From Heyndrickxia acidiproducens DSM 23148 (GTDB taxonomy: Bacteria > Bacillota > Bacilli > Bacillales > Bacillaceae_C), in assembly GCF_000374345.1 (NCBI RefSeq), contig NZ_KB893998.1, positions 1 to 48,478 of the forward strand: a stretch of 48,478 nucleotides of DNA. The letters run 5' to 3'. This document shows positions 17,886-28,665 of this stretch, one piece after another. The position numbers were made by a program, and so were the translations under genes. Every line of letters starts with the position of its first letter. Position 1 is the first letter of the stretch. The notes beneath the pieces are model-generated. The model was not told the origin of the DNA and did not search any database. It saw nothing but the letters and a program-made list of their open reading frames with translations.

Positions 17886-18791
17886 GTGGAATTAAGGCAG
17901 CTGTTTTACTTTATAGAAGTGGCCAAACGCGAGCATGTGACAAAGGCGGCAGACGAACTTCATGTCGCCCAGTCCGCAATCAGCAGGCAGATTTCGCTAT
18001 TGGAAGCCGAGCTTGGGGTGGAGCTTTTTTTACGTGAAGGGAGGAATGTCAAACTGACGCCGATCGGGAAAGTTTTTCTCGAACACGCTGAAAAAGTTGT
18101 CCAGGAAATTGAAAAAGCAAAAAAAAGGATGAATGAATTCCTGAATCCTGAGGCCGGCCTGATCCGGCTCGGTTTTTCAACCGGTCTGTCGGTACAGTCT
18201 TTTTCCGCTTTTTTGGCGCAGTTCCGGGAGGGGCATCCGAATTTGCAGTATCAGTTCATCCAGGGTACCCCAAACGATTTGATCCGTTTAATTGAAAGCG
18301 GCGAACTTGATATTGCGCTGACTGCACCTGTCCCAACGGATCACCCGGCTGTTGCAGGCGATGTTTTATATATGGAAAAACTGATGCTGCTATTCCACCG
18401 CGGCCATTGGCTGGCAGACGAACCAATCATCCGGCTGGGGCAACTTAAGGCGGAACGGTTTATTACCTTCCGCCCCGGATTTTCAATCAGGGAAATGCTG
18501 GTGAACGCGTGCCAGCAGGCGGGATTTGAGCCTTCAATTGCGTTTGAAGGCGAAGATATGGAGACCATTAAAGGGCTGGTTGCGAGCGGAACAGGAGTTG
18601 CAATTCTTCCGGAGCCTGCGCTATTATTTAATTTGTCAAAAGAAATTATCACGGCTGAAATCAGCGATTATCATTTCACAAGGCCGGTTGGCGTTATCGT
18701 TCCGAAAAAGCGGGAGATGGCACCGTCAGAAAAAGCCCTTTATGAATTTCTGAGCGCTTTTTATGACCGCCTGAACCGTTTTCAAAGATGA
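17886..18791 (+). CDS. gltC: LysR-family regulator of glutamate synthase
   Basis: A 301-aa LysR protein. Residues 1-60 form the winged helix-turn-helix (MELRQLFYFIEVAKREHVTK; HVAQSAISRQISLLEAELGV), followed by the effector-binding domain from about residue 90. Close resemblance to B. subtilis GltC, and divergence from gltA with an intergenic dyad, support the name. GltC there activates gltAB in response to 2-oxoglutarate/glutamate balance. The start is GTG at 17886 with a modest GGTGTGAT upstream. Confidence 0.92.
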   Translation: MELRQLFYFIEVAKREHVTKAADELHVAQSAISRQISLLEAELGVELFLREGRNVKLTPIGKVFLEHAEKVVQEIEKAKKRMNEFLNPEAGLIRLGFSTGLSVQSFSAFLAQFREGHPNLQYQFIQGTPNDLIRLIESGELDIALTAPVPTDHPAVAGDVLYMEKLMLLFHRGHWLADEPIIRLGQLKAERFITFRPGFSIREMLVNACQQAGFEPSIAFEGEDMETIKGLVASGTGVAILPEPALLFNLSKEIITAEISDYHFTRPVGVIVPKKREMAPSEKALYEFLSAFYDRLNRFQR

Positions 18792-18849
18792 CGGGATAAA
18801 GGATTAAGGACATCCATCCGCTTGTTGAGGAATAAGGAAGGTGTTATGA

Positions 18850-19602
<753 letters not shown>

Positions 19603-19728
19603 TTTTCCGGTACAATCGTATTCATGCGGCGGAAGCCAGTTTGTTACTGCCTTTTTTTGTCAGCTGGATTTTTAAAGGATAAATCCGCTCATCTCTGGAC
19701 AGATTAAATGTCGTGGAGGTGAAAAAAG

Positions 19729-19953
19729 ATGGCAAACAACTTTAACAAAGCTGCAAAAGGGCAATTCGGTTCTGAATTTGCAAGCGAAACAAACGCACAA
19801 AAAGTAAGAAAACAAAACGCACAATCCGCTTCTGAGTCAGGATCTTTCGGTTCTGAATTCGCAAGCGAAACGGATGCGCAGGAAGTAAGAAAACAAAACC
19901 AGCAATCAGAAGCTAAAAAATCACAAAACGCTGGTCAATTCGGCCAACAATAA
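19729..19953 (+). CDS. sspE: Gamma-type small acid-soluble spore protein
   Basis: A 74-aa, Gln/Asn/Ser-rich protein with two near-identical repeats (FGSEFASETNAQKVRKQN and FGSEFASETDAQEVRKQN). The FASE segment inside each repeat is the recognition site of the spore protease GPR in this family. It serves as an amino acid store used at germination. GTGGAGGTG precedes the ATG. A strong terminator follows at once. Expression is expected in the forespore under sigma-G. Confidence 0.95.
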   Translation: MANNFNKAAKGQFGSEFASETNAQKVRKQNAQSASESGSFGSEFASETDAQEVRKQNQQSEAKKSQNAGQFGQQ

Positions 19954-19964
19954 TTGCAGGATAC

Positions 19965-20002
19965 AAAAAGAGGCACTCTTTCTCGAGAGAGTGCCTCTTT
20001 TC
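19965..20002 (+). terminator. Terminator of sspE
   Basis: AAAAAGAGGCACTCT pairs with AGAGTGCCTCTTTT around a short loop, ending in a T tract, directly after sspE. Confidence 0.92.
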
Positions 20003-20024
20003 TTGCCTCTTTTTACTTAACAGC

Positions 20025-20199
20025 AGCGCCCTCCGCTTTTCTATGATCCAGCTGCGGGCGCTATCGGCTAGCGGATTTCTACGTCTTTTCCCTGCGATAA
20101 GTCAACATCGATTCGCCTTTTCAGCTCATCGTGTTTCCTATATCTCAGTCAAAGACTACGAAATCCGTACGCCGATAAGCAAGCGCCCTCCGCTTTTCT
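20025..20199. repeat. Structured intergenic repeat element (about 175 bp)
   Basis: Identical 18-bp direct repeats AGCGCCCTCCGCTTTTCT bound the element (20025-20042 and 20182-20199). Inside, CTATCGGCTAGCGGATTTC (from 20061) is an imperfect inverted copy of GAAATCCGTACGCCGATAAG (ending 20179), and GTCTTT pairs with AAAGAC. It can therefore fold as one long hairpin. It resembles non-coding, GCTTTTC-bounded elements dispersed in Bacillaceae intergenic regions. The frame open at 20043-20255 has no ribosome binding site and is not called. Confidence 0.72.
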
Positions 20200-20294
20200 T
20201 GTTTTCGACAAAAGAAGTCAAAGGAATTTTAAGTGCCGTAAAGAATATGTGTTGATAGAGAATGGAATCCATCCCAAAAGGAGGCTGTTCAAAT

Positions 20295-20543
20295 ATGGAA
20301 AATTTTAATGAGATCGTCTTAAAACAAATGGATACGATGGGGAAGTTGTTATATTTGCAGTCGGAAATTGAGAGATGCCAAAAAGTCAAACGCGAGCTGC
20401 AAAAATTACAGGAAGAAACGAAGGTGGATAGCATTAAAGAAGAAATTGCGCAAATGAACAGCCAATTGTTTGAAATTCAAGATGTTTTTGAAACCCAGAC
20501 AATTGAATTGATTCAGGTTTACCACAAAACAAAGATCTGTTAA
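20295..20543 (+). CDS. ygaB: YgaB family protein
   Basis: An 82-aa, strongly helical, charged protein (LYLQSEIERCQKVKRELQKL; QMNSQLFEIQDVFETQTIEL) that probably forms a coiled coil. Function unknown. AAAAGGAGG is 10 nt before the ATG at 20295; an in-frame ATG at 20262 has no site. Position between sspE and ygaC is as in B. subtilis, the main reason for the name. Confidence 0.8.
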   Translation: MENFNEIVLKQMDTMGKLLYLQSEIERCQKVKRELQKLQEETKVDSIKEEIAQMNSQLFEIQDVFETQTIELIQVYHKTKIC

Positions 20544-20573
20544 AACAATCCTATTTGAAAATAGGGTTGTTTT
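20542..20573 (+). terminator. Terminator of ygaB
   Basis: AAAACAATCCTATTT pairs with AAATAGGGTTGTTTT, ending in a T-rich tract, and starts at the ygaB stop codon. Confidence 0.85.
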
Positions 20574-20667
20574 GTTTTAAAAATATCCATTAACCGTTAT
20601 AATAATAGAAAATATACTATGTTGCCAGGAATATACATATCAACAATACGAAAGTAGGCTAAAAATG

Positions 20668-21198
20668 ATGGGGATTCCCGCGGAGGGTGAAAAAATACAA
20701 ATACAAAGCTATAAACACAATGGCCATATTCACCGCATATGGGAAGAAACAACAGTGCTAAAAAGTACGAAATCACTGGTGATCGGCGCCAACGACCGCA
20801 CGCTTGTAACGGAATCGGACGGGAGAACCTGGATTACAAGGGAGCCGGCCATTTGTTATTTTCATGCTGACCATTGGTTCAATATCATCGGAATGATCCG
20901 CGAAGACGGGATTTACTACTACTGCAATTTAGGATCGCCGTTTGCGTATGATGAGGAAGCGCTCAAATACATTGATTATGACTTGGATATTAAGGTATTT
21001 CCTGATATGACGTTTACGCTGCTGGATAAAGATGAGTACGAATACCATCGCAAAAAAATGGGCTATCCGGATGTAATTGATCATATTTTAAAACGGAATG
21101 TCGACAATTTGATCGATTGGATCCGGCAGCGGAAGGGCCCGTTCAGCCCGGATTTTATTGATATTTGGTATGAGCGGTATTTAACTTATTTACGTTAG
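20668..21198 (+). CDS. ygaC: YgaC, DUF402 nucleoside tri-/diphosphatase family
   Basis: A 176-aa soluble protein of the DUF402/UPF0374 family. Conserved stretches are [37 protein letters not shown] and [13 protein letters not shown], the last carrying the acidic residues expected to bind metal. Family members hydrolyse nucleoside tri- and diphosphates. I start at the second of two adjacent ATGs (20665 and 20668) because relatives begin MG-P-EGE. The gene order supports ygaC. Confidence 0.9.
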   Translation: MGIPAEGEKIQIQSYKHNGHIHRIWEETTVLKSTKSLVIGANDRTLVTESDGRTWITREPAICYFHADHWFNIIGMIREDGIYYYCNLGSPFAYDEEALKYIDYDLDIKVFPDMTFTLLDKDEYEYHRKKMGYPDVIDHILKRNVDNLIDWIRQRKGPFSPDFIDIWYERYLTYLR

Positions 21199-21205
21199 GG
21201 GAATC

Positions 21206-21234
21206 ACCTGTTGAATGGCCAACAGGTTTTTTAT
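21206..21234 (+). terminator. Terminator of ygaC
   Basis: ACCTGTTG (21206-21213) pairs with CAACAGGT (21220-21227), followed by TTTTTT. Confidence 0.88.
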
Positions 21235-21322
21235 ATGCTTTTTTGTGTATGTTCATTAAACGGGGAGTACATATGGACGAAAAAAATAGACTTGGAATTA
21301 AACGGGCCGGAGGGTATAGTGA

Positions 21323-23071
21323 GTGAATAGTGTAAAAAGATATATGAAATTTGTCAAACCGTACCGGGCGCAAATCTTTGCCACAATTGTGATTGGCATC
21401 TTGAAATTTGCCATCCCGCTGTTAATCCCGCTGCTGATTAAATATGTGATTGATGATATCATCGGGAATCACGGTTTGTCTGTGGATGAAAAAATGCATA
21501 AGCTCGTCTGGGTTATGTCGATTATGCTTGCTATATTTGCGATTGTACGGCCGCCAGTCGAATATTACCGCCAGTATTTTGCCCAGGGGACGGCCAGCCG
21601 GATTTTATATGATATCCGCGGCCGCCTTTTTACCCACCTGCAAAAATTGAGCTTTAAGTTTTATGCAAATACACGCGGGGGAGAAGTCATTTCGCGGGTT
21701 ATCAACGATGTCGAGCAAACAAAGGATTTTGTGATCACCGGGCTGATGAATGTTTGGCTTGATATGGTGACCGTGCTGATTGCGATTGTGATAATGTTTA
21801 TGATGGACGCCAGGCTTACGCTGATTTCGCTTGCTGTGTTTCCTTTTTATATTTTCTCTGTCCGCTATTTTTTCGGGAATATGCGGTTTTTAACGAGAAA
21901 ACGGTCGCAGGCGCTGGCCGAGGTCCAGGGATATTTGCATGAGCGTGTGCAGGGAATGGCAATTATCAAGAGTTTTGCCATTGAAGATCATGAACAGAAA
22001 CAGTTTGATAAACATAACGCTAATTTTTTAGAAAAAGCGCTGACCCACACAAGCTGGACGGCCAAATCTTTTGCAGTCGTAAATACGATTACCGATATCG
22101 CGCCGCTTTTAATTATTTTTGTTGCGGGTTATTTGGTGATCGGAGGCAGCCTGACAGTGGGGACGCTTGCTGCATTTATCGCTTATATCGATCATTTATA
22201 CAGCCCGCTCAGACGGCTCGTAAATTCCGGCACGACATTGACGCAGGCGTTTGCTTCGATGGACCGGGTGTTCGAATTGCTCGATGAAACATATGATATT
22301 GACGATCTTCCTGATGCGGTTGAATGTAAAAATGTCCGCGGCGACATCCGCTTTGAAGGTGTTGAATTCCAGTACGCAAAAGGCGGAGAACCGGTTTTGA
22401 AAAACATCAATCTGCAGATAAAAGCAGGGGAAACAGTAGCACTTGTCGGCATGAGCGGCGGCGGAAAGTCTTCCCTGGTCAGTCTGATCCCGCGCTTCTA
22501 TGATGTGACAAAGGGGGCGATCCTCCTGGACGGTACGGACATCCGTTCATTTCAGGTCCGGAGCTTGCGTGATAAGATCGGAATGGTACTGCAGGATCAT
22601 ATTTTGTTCAGCGACTCGGTCAAATCAAATATTCTGCTGGGGAACCCAAACGCCTCGGATGAAGAAGTGGTACAGGCTGCGATTGCTGCCAATGCCCATG
22701 ATTTTATTATGAATTTACCCGAGGGTTATGACACAACCGTCGGCGAAAGGGGCGTCAAGCTCTCGGGCGGGCAAAAACAGCGGATTGCCATCGCCCGTGT
22801 CTTTTTGAAAAACCCGCCGCTTTTGATTTTGGATGAGGCGACTTCAGCACTTGATCTTGAGAGTGAGCATCTGATCCAGGAGGCGATCGATAAATTGGCG
22901 CGCAACCGCACCACTTTTATCGTCGCCCACCGCCTCTCCACCATCACCCACGCCGGCCGCATCATTTTAATCGAAAACGGTGAAATTAAAGAAATGGGAA
23001 CCCATGAACAACTGATGGAAAAACAAGGGCTTTATTACAACCTGTTTCAAATCCAGCAATTGGAGTCATGA
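21323..23071 (+). CDS. ygaD: ABC transporter, fused membrane and ATPase domains
   Basis: A 582-aa half-transporter of the lipid/multidrug exporter (MsbA/LmrA) type. Six membrane segments lie within residues 1-320, followed by the ATPase: Walker [10 protein letters not shown] (near 376), signature LSGGQKQR (480), Walker [13 protein letters not shown] (near 500) and the switch His in IVAHRLS. It should work as a homodimer exporting a hydrophobic substrate; the substrate is unknown. The GTG at 21323 has GGAGGG 8 nt upstream. Gene order matches B. subtilis ygaD. Confidence 0.9.
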   Translation: MNSVKRYMKFVKPYRAQIFATIVIGILKFAIPLLIPLLIKYVIDDIIGNHGLSVDEKMHKLVWVMSIMLAIFAIVRPPVEYYRQYFAQGTASRILYDIRGRLFTHLQKLSFKFYANTRGGEVISRVINDVEQTKDFVITGLMNVWLDMVTVLIAIVIMFMMDARLTLISLAVFPFYIFSVRYFFGNMRFLTRKRSQALAEVQGYLHERVQGMAIIKSFAIEDHEQKQFDKHNANFLEKALTHTSWTAKSFAVVNTITDIAPLLIIFVAGYLVIGGSLTVGTLAAFIAYIDHLYSPLRRLVNSGTTLTQAFASMDRVFELLDETYDIDDLPDAVECKNVRGDIRFEGVEFQYAKGGEPVLKNINLQIKAGETVALVGMSGGGKSSLVSLIPRFYDVTKGAILLDGTDIRSFQVRSLRDKIGMVLQDHILFSDSVKSNILLGNPNASDEEVVQAAIAANAHDFIMNLPEGYDTTVGERGVKLSGGQKQRIAIARVFLKNPPLLILDEATSALDLESEHLIQEAIDKLARNRTTFIVAHRLSTITHAGRIILIENGEIKEMGTHEQLMEKQGLYYNLFQIQQLES

Positions 23072-23074
23072 CAC

Positions 23075-23104
23075 AATCGGAGGCTGCTGTCTCCGATTTT
23101 TTTG
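23075..23104 (+). terminator. Terminator of ygaD
   Basis: AATCGGAG (23075-23082) pairs with CTCCGATT (23091-23098), followed by a run of Ts. Confidence 0.9.
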
Positions 23105-23153
23105 TCAAGGTATGAAACATAATTTCCTTTTTAAATATAATAATCAAAAAATA

Positions 23154-23182
23154 TTGAAATTTCATTTCAGAAAATATATAAT
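23154..23182 (+). promoter_or_regulatory. Predicted sigma-A promoter with overlapping operator, mup/mur operon
   Basis: TTGAAA (23154-23159), a 17-bp spacer and TATAAT (23177-23182) form a near-consensus promoter. A perfect dyad TGAAATTTCA (23155-23164) overlaps the -35, and a related GAAACATAATTTC lies at 23114-23126. The operon encodes an RpiR-type regulator, so these are candidate MurR operators. The operator assignment is inference. Confidence 0.68.
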
Positions 23183-23206
23183 GGCTTCAAAGGAGGGATG
23201 CACAGA

Positions 23207-24277
23207 TTGCTTGGTTTTTCGATTTACTTGAATGAAGATTGGTCTGTTGAAAAAGAAGACTTTATAAATGACATGGCAAGTATTGGCTTTAAAGGCATTT
23301 TCACATCTCTGCACCTGCCGGAAGATGATGCTTCCAAATACGGAGAAAGATTGGCGCCATTGCTGAGCGCCGCAAAACATAACGGCCTGAAACTGATGAT
23401 TGATATTTCAGGAGATGCCCTTCACCAGATTGGGCTGTCAATCCGGGAACCTGAACAAATCGTTGAAAGCGGGATCAGCGGGCTGCGTTTGGATGACGGG
23501 TTTGAATTAAAAGATACTGCCCGGCTTTCCAACTATCTCACGGTCGCTTTAAATGCCAGTACATTAACGAAAAAAGAATTTGAACAGCTTGAACGCTATC
23601 ATGCCAATTTCGGCAGGATGGAGGCCTGGCATAATTATTATCCCCGGCCTGAAACCGGGCTGGAAGAAAAGTGGTTTGGCGAAAAAAACGAATGGCTGAA
23701 AAGCAATGGATTTGCAGTTGCTGCTTTTGCGCCCGGAGATGGCAAATTGCGGCATCCTTTATTCGAAACACTTCCGACATTGGAAATCCACCGTTGCCAA
23801 AATCCCCTTGCTTCATCCTTATCGCTTTTACAGGATTATGGAGTGAATCATGTGTATCTTGGGGATCCGGGTTTGTCGCCGCATTCCCGGCGCCAATTTA
23901 TTGAATATTTGAATAACCGGACCATCCTGCTGCATGCAGCGACTGCAGATGCAAAATGGCATGATTATATGTTTAAAGACCACGTCAATCGCGTGGATGT
24001 TGCAAAGGATGTCATCCGCAGCGAACGATCAAGGCGGCATAATAGGGATGCAAATATTCTGCCGGAAAATAACCGGCTGCGGAGAAAAGGAAGCATTACT
24101 TTGGATAATTATCTTTATGGCAGATATAAAGGAGAACTGCAGATCACGAAGCTCGAACTGCCTGCAGATGAAAAAGTAAATGTGATTGGGCAGATTGTTG
24201 AACATGATCTGCCGCTGCTTGAATTTATCCGGGCAGGAACGAAGTTTAAAATTACAGATCGTGCAGGTGGAAAGTGA
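23207..24277 (+). CDS. mupG: 6-phospho-N-acetylmuramidase (DUF871)
   Basis: A 356-aa TIM-barrel protein with a C-terminal beta domain. It begins LGFSIYLNEDWSVEK and has the family blocks GFKGIFTSLHLPED and GISGLRLDDGF. In S. aureus MupG splits MurNAc-6-phosphate-GlcNAc, the product of MurP uptake, into MurNAc-6P and GlcNAc. It is followed here by murQ, murP and murR, as in S. aureus, which fixes the role. The TTG at 23207 is 10 nt after AGGAGG. The ATG at 23198 is almost on that site and less likely. The stop overlaps the murQ start. Confidence 0.9.
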   Translation: MLGFSIYLNEDWSVEKEDFINDMASIGFKGIFTSLHLPEDDASKYGERLAPLLSAAKHNGLKLMIDISGDALHQIGLSIREPEQIVESGISGLRLDDGFELKDTARLSNYLTVALNASTLTKKEFEQLERYHANFGRMEAWHNYYPRPETGLEEKWFGEKNEWLKSNGFAVAAFAPGDGKLRHPLFETLPTLEIHRCQNPLASSLSLLQDYGVNHVYLGDPGLSPHSRRQFIEYLNNRTILLHAATADAKWHDYMFKDHVNRVDVAKDVIRSERSRRHNRDANILPENNRLRRKGSITLDNYLYGRYKGELQITKLELPADEKVNVIGQIVEHDLPLLEFIRAGTKFKITDRAGGK

Positions 24278-25164
24278 TGGAACTCGATAAGCTCGCCACA
24301 GAACAGCGCAATGAAAATACCATGAATTTGGATACATTGTCTACGATGGAAATTTTACAGAGAATGAATCAGGAAGACCAGACAGTGCCATTAAGTGTCC
24401 GGAAAGAACTCGGGCAAATTGAAAAAGTTGTCAAAGCTGTAATCCATTCATTTAACCAGGGCGGCCGCCTGATCTATTGCGGAGCCGGCACGAGCGGGCG
24501 CTTAGGCGTGCTTGATGCTGCCGAATGTGTCCCAACATTCAGTGCAGACCCGTCCATGGTGCAAGGCTTAGTTGCAGGCGGCGCTGCAGCGATGACGGTT
24601 GCAGTTGAAGGGGCGGAAGATTCTTTAAGCCTTGGGGAAGAGGATTTGAAAAAGATTCATTTAACAGACAAGGATACGGTGCTTGGCATTGCGGCAAGCG
24701 GCAGAACCCCGTACGTAGTCGGCGCGCTCGATTATGCCGGAAAAACAGGGGCCGTTACAGCCAGCCTTGCCTGCAATAAAAATGCGGTCATCAGCAGGCA
24801 TGCAAAGATTCCGGTAGAAGTGGAAGTCGGCCCGGAAGTGTTGACAGGCTCAACAAGATTAAAATCCGGCACCGCCCAAAAGCTCGTTTTAAACATGATT
24901 TCGACTGCTGCCATGATCGGGATCGGAAAGGTTTATAAAAACTTGATGGTGGATGTCCGGCCGACAAATGATAAGCTTGTGGAAAGGTCGAAGTCGATTA
25001 TTATGCAGGCAGCAGGGTGCAGTTATGAAACAGCAGCGCAGGCTTTACGGGCAGCAGATGAAAATGTCAAACTGGCAATTGTCATGGTCTTAACCAATCT
25101 CTCAAAAGAAGAGGCACAGAGTAAATTAGCGCAGGCGAAGGGCTTTATCAGGAAAATTATTTAA
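24277..25164 (+). CDS. murQ: N-acetylmuramic acid 6-phosphate etherase
   Basis: Removes the lactyl ether from MurNAc-6P, giving GlcNAc-6P and lactate. The 295-aa protein has a SIS fold. Conserved parts are [20 protein letters not shown] at the N-terminus, [20 protein letters not shown], and the SGRTPYV sugar-phosphate loop. The ATG at 24277 overlaps the mupG TGA and follows CAGGTGGAAAG. It ends 20 nt before murP. Confidence 0.95.
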   Translation: MELDKLATEQRNENTMNLDTLSTMEILQRMNQEDQTVPLSVRKELGQIEKVVKAVIHSFNQGGRLIYCGAGTSGRLGVLDAAECVPTFSADPSMVQGLVAGGAAAMTVAVEGAEDSLSLGEEDLKKIHLTDKDTVLGIAASGRTPYVVGALDYAGKTGAVTASLACNKNAVISRHAKIPVEVEVGPEVLTGSTRLKSGTAQKLVLNMISTAAMIGIGKVYKNLMVDVRPTNDKLVERSKSIIMQAAGCSYETAAQALRAADENVKLAIVMVLTNLSKEEAQSKLAQAKGFIRKII

Positions 25165-25184
25165 TTTTCAGGGGGAAGGATAAA

Positions 25185-26684
25185 ATGGCTGAAACGAAAG
25201 AGCAACGGCTGGCGGGTGAGATTTATGAAAATGTCGGCGGCATCGGAAATGTTGAAAAAATCATTCACTGCATGACGAGAGTACGCATGACCATTAAAGA
25301 TTACAGTAAAGTGAACCTGGATGGGCTGAAAGCAATTGACGGCGTGCTGGGCGTGGTGGAAGATGAAACACTGCAAATTGTTTTAGGGCCCGGGATTGTC
25401 AATAAAGTTGCGAACATCATGGTGGCACAGGCCGGTGTAAAACTGGGTGAAAAGTTCCCAAATCATACGGCAAAAAAGGACTCTGGATTAACAAACCGCG
25501 AAATCGCGGAAGCAAGGGCAGCCGAAGTAAAGGCAAGGGAAAAAGCGAAACATAAGAATTCAGCTTTTAAAAATGCACTGAAATCGATTTCAAATATCTT
25601 TGTCCCGCTTATTCCGGCATTTGTCGGCGCCGGGATTATCGCCGGGATCGCCGCAATTTTTGCGAACATGATGACCGCCGATCGTCTCAGCCAGGATTGG
25701 GTGCCTATTATTACCACCTTAAATGTCATTAAAAACGGGCTTTATTCTTATTTGGTGATTTATGTCGGCATCAACAGTGCAAACGAATTTGGGGCTACGC
25801 CGGGCCTCGGCGGCATTATCGGGGGCACAACACTGCTGACAGGCATGAGTCCCGATGCGCCGCTGCCAAATATTTTTAACGGCGATGCATTATCGGCAGG
25901 ACAGGGCGGTATTATTGGTGTGATATTTGCTGTATGGATTTTGTCGCTGGTTGAAAAATGGCTTCATAAAGTTGTACACAATTCTGTCGACATCATTGTT
26001 ACGCCTACAATTGCGCTTCTTGTTGTCGGACTTTTTACAATATTTATCGTCATGCCTGTCGCTGGTGCGGTCTCGGGGGCACTGGTCGGATCGATTACCT
26101 GGCTGCTCCATGTCGGCGGCGCTTTTTCAGGATTTGTACTGGGGCTCTTCTTCCTGCCGATGGTCATGTTTGGCCTCCATCAGATTCTGACGCCGATCCA
26201 TATTGAAATGATCAATAAAACCGGGGTGACGCCGCTGCTGCCGATTTTGGCAATGGCAGGCGCCGGGCAGGTTGGTGCCGCCCTTGCTTTATGGGTGAGG
26301 TGCAGAAAAAATAAAAAATTGGTGCAGCTGATTAAAGGGGCGTTGCCGGTCGGGATCATGGGCATCGGCGAACCCTTGATTTACGGGGTGACCCTGCCAT
26401 TAGGGCGCCCGTTTATTACAGCATGTATCGGCGGGGGCATCGGCGGCGCTGTCATCGCCGGAATCGGCAATATTGGCGCCTTTGCGATTGGCACAAGCGG
26501 AGTGGATTTAATTCCTTTAATTGCCCACGGGCATTGGCTCGGATATGTGTTCGGGCTGCTTTCAGGCTATGCCGGAGGATTCATTGCCACCTATTTCTTC
26601 GGTATTCCGAAAGAGGCGCGCGCCGCAACAGAAGAAACTAAAGCGAGTGATCTGGTTGGAAGAAAACATTATTTTACAGATTAA
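25185..26684 (+). CDS. murP: PTS EIIBC component for MurNAc-type sugars
   Basis: A 499-aa phosphotransferase permease. An N-terminal EIIB domain has the phosphorylated Cys29 in [10 protein letters not shown]. From about residue 125 comes a glucose-superfamily EIIC with some ten membrane segments, including [16 protein letters not shown]. It lacks an EIIA domain and must borrow one, as MurP does in other bacteria. The substrate is inferred from the operon: MurNAc or MurNAc-GlcNAc taken up and phosphorylated on MurNAc. GGGGGAAGG precedes the ATG. Confidence 0.91.
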   Translation: MAETKEQRLAGEIYENVGGIGNVEKIIHCMTRVRMTIKDYSKVNLDGLKAIDGVLGVVEDETLQIVLGPGIVNKVANIMVAQAGVKLGEKFPNHTAKKDSGLTNREIAEARAAEVKAREKAKHKNSAFKNALKSISNIFVPLIPAFVGAGIIAGIAAIFANMMTADRLSQDWVPIITTLNVIKNGLYSYLVIYVGINSANEFGATPGLGGIIGGTTLLTGMSPDAPLPNIFNGDALSAGQGGIIGVIFAVWILSLVEKWLHKVVHNSVDIIVTPTIALLVVGLFTIFIVMPVAGAVSGALVGSITWLLHVGGAFSGFVLGLFFLPMVMFGLHQILTPIHIEMINKTGVTPLLPILAMAGAGQVGAALALWVRCRKNKKLVQLIKGALPVGIMGIGEPLIYGVTLPLGRPFITACIGGGIGGAVIAGIGNIGAFAIGTSGVDLIPLIAHGHWLGYVFGLLSGYAGGFIATYFFGIPKEARAATEETKASDLVGRKHYFTD

Positions 26685-27516
26685 ATCCAAACTAGGCGAT
26701 CTTTCAAAAACGGAAAAAAAACTCGGGGAATACATTCTCAGCCACTCGGTGGAAACGGTCAACGATAATACGAGCGAGCTGGCAAAGAAAGCCGGGGTCA
26801 GCCCGGCCACGATTGTCCGGTTTTGCCGATCCATCGGGCTGTCCGGATTTTCGCAATTAAAAATCAGGCTGTACGCGGATGCTTCCGGTGTTGACCGGGA
26901 TATTTATACAGATATTACGTCAAATGAAGAGGTGCCGAAGATTGTAGATAAACTGGCGCTGCGATTTAATCAGTCAATCACGCAAACTGCAAATCAACTG
27001 GATACGGACTGTATCGAAAAGATTGCGGAAGTCCTGGATATATCCCCGGTCATCTATATCTATGGCCTTGGCGCGTCACATATTGCGGCCGAGGATTTTA
27101 CACAGAAATTTTCGAGGATCGGGAAACCGGTTGTGAATATGCAGGATCACCATTTATTGGGGTCCTCACTAATCAATGCGGCGGAGGATTGCGTGTTTAT
27201 CGCCATCTCTGACTCCGGGGAAACCATTGAAGCCATTAAATTAACCCGGATGGCGAAACAAAAGGGGCTGCTAACGGCTGGAATTACGCAGAAACGGGAC
27301 AGCACGCTTGCCGGGATCGTGGATTATCCTGTTATTCACCATGGCGGGGAAGCAGTCATGTTAAGAAGCGCAGCCACAACCTCTCTTGCGGCACAATTAT
27401 TTACAATTGATGTATTATATTATGCTTATGTGAATCAGCACTACCATGAAATCATGCGCCGGTTAAAGAACTCAAAAATGAATATCCAGGACTTTTTCCG
27501 CAAAGAAAACAGCTGA
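26656..27516 (+). CDS. murR: RpiR-family regulator of the MurNAc operon
   Basis: A protein of about 286 aa with an N-terminal helix-turn-helix ([21 protein letters not shown]) and a C-terminal SIS domain ([26 protein letters not shown]) that should bind MurNAc-6P. It probably represses mupG-murQ-murP until the sugar phosphate appears. The start is uncertain: TTG 26656 with GAGTGAT upstream, or GTG 26647. Both lie inside the end of murP, implying translational coupling. Confidence 0.88.
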   Translation: MEENIILQIKSKLGDLSKTEKKLGEYILSHSVETVNDNTSELAKKAGVSPATIVRFCRSIGLSGFSQLKIRLYADASGVDRDIYTDITSNEEVPKIVDKLALRFNQSITQTANQLDTDCIEKIAEVLDISPVIYIYGLGASHIAAEDFTQKFSRIGKPVVNMQDHHLLGSSLINAAEDCVFIAISDSGETIEAIKLTRMAKQKGLLTAGITQKRDSTLAGIVDYPVIHHGGEAVMLRSAATTSLAAQLFTIDVLYYAYVNQHYHEIMRRLKNSKMNIQDFFRKENS

Positions 27517-27546
27517 ATCACAGGAAATCTTAAGTTGAAAAACGGA

Positions 27547-27573
27547 GGCCGGCTATACTGTGAATAGCCGGCC
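27547..27573. terminator. Terminator between murR and ygaE
   Basis: GGCCGGCTAT (27547-27556) and ATAGCCGGCC (27564-27573) form a perfect 10-bp GC-rich stem. On the minus strand it is followed shortly by TTTTT, so it fits ygaE best, and probably also stops the converging murR transcript. Confidence 0.8.
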
Positions 27574-27582
27574 TTCCCATGT

Positions 27583-28665
27583 TTACTGGTCTTCTAACTC
27601 GTTAATATTCAATTCCGTTTTTTCTTTATGGTGCAGTTGGTATACTTCAATTAATTTCTCCAAGTGTTCCAGTTGTTCCTGATAGTCAACGAGCAGCGCA
27701 AGCAGGTTCATAATATGGTAGGATTGAAGATTAGCGCGGAATGACTCGTCTTTTAATTTATGGAGAAAAAGTTCCATCAGTTCATTCCGTTGTTCATCGC
27801 CTGTATCATTTTTTCTTGAGTGCCCTTTAACCTTTCCAAGGAACATCAGCAGCAGTTTTTCGTGCTCATTTACGAGGAATTCAAGCTGCTCCTGGATCAT
27901 ATTTTGAAAAGCATCCGGTAAATAGGCGATATCCGATTTGTACTGGTGCAGCCGTTTCAAAATAATATAGGTTAAATTTAGAATCGAAACCATTTCTTTA
28001 TACAGAACGACCTTCCGCTGCGCATCAAACTTTCTTTTTTTTCCGTAGCTTTTTTCCTCTTTGAATAAAGTATAGAGCTGTTCCACTTTGTAAACGCGCT
28101 CTTTAATGGTCGGCAGCTCCTCTTTTAAAAGATGATAGTCCGCTTCCTGGCGCGACGTGATCCGGATAAACTTTAGCAGCTCCTCGGTCGCATGGGTGAG
28201 GCGGACAAAGAGTTTTGCCTCGTACTTCGGCGGCAGGAAGATCAAATTCACAAGAAATGAGCTGAATATCCCGATGAACAACGTGGCGAAGCGGACCCCG
28301 GCTGCCTGCAGGAAATTGGTGCCCGGCGTTTCCATAATGACAATCATCGTGACCAGCGCGAGGCCGACCGTATCATCCAGTTTCAGTCTCAGCATCAAAA
28401 CGATGATGATGATCGATCCCAGCCCGACGATTAAAAAGTGGTTGCCAAAAGCCATTACTAAAATGGCGGCAAGCACGGCGCCGATAATATTTCCCTGCAT
28501 CTGCTCAATGACTGATAAATAGGAGCGGTAAATGGTAGGTTTAATGGCAAAAGTGGCTGCAATCCCGGCAAAAACCGGAGACGGCATCTTTAATAATTGT
28601 GACAGGAACAAGGCAATGGTGATTGCAATTCCGGTTTTAAAAATACGGGCTCCAACTCTCATCAT
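27583..28665 (-). CDS. ygaE: Aromatic acid exporter (FUSC/ArAE) family membrane protein YgaE
   Basis: A 360-aa protein. Four or more hydrophobic segments in residues 1-150 (MMRVGARIFKTGIAITIALF; FAGIAATFAIKPTIYRSYLS; VNLIFLPPKYE) form the ArAE_1 domain, and the C-terminal 200 residues are helical and charged. It resembles B. subtilis YgaE over the whole length. The substrate is unknown. The ATG at 28665 has GAGAAAGG 7 nt upstream; the longer frame to 28725 has none. Here it lies opposite to the mur operon. Confidence 0.87.
   Translation of the reverse strand: MMRVGARIFKTGIAITIALFLSQLLKMPSPVFAGIAATFAIKPTIYRSYLSVIEQMQGNIIGAVLAAILVMAFGNHFLIVGLGSIIIIVLMLRLKLDDTVGLALVTMIVIMETPGTNFLQAAGVRFATLFIGIFSSFLVNLIFLPPKYEAKLFVRLTHATEELLKFIRITSRQEADYHLLKEELPTIKERVYKVEQLYTLFKEEKSYGKKRKFDAQRKVVLYKEMVSILNLTYIILKRLHQYKSDIAYLPDAFQNMIQEQLEFLVNEHEKLLLMFLGKVKGHSRKNDTGDEQRNELMELFLHKLKDESFRANLQSYHIMNLLALLVDYQEQLEHLEKLIEVYQLHHKEKTELNINELEDQ

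Noticed and set aside
20043..20255. Open frame of 70 codons on the plus strand
   Set aside because: It is formed by the structured intergenic repeat, has no Shine-Dalgarno sequence and no protein-like composition.
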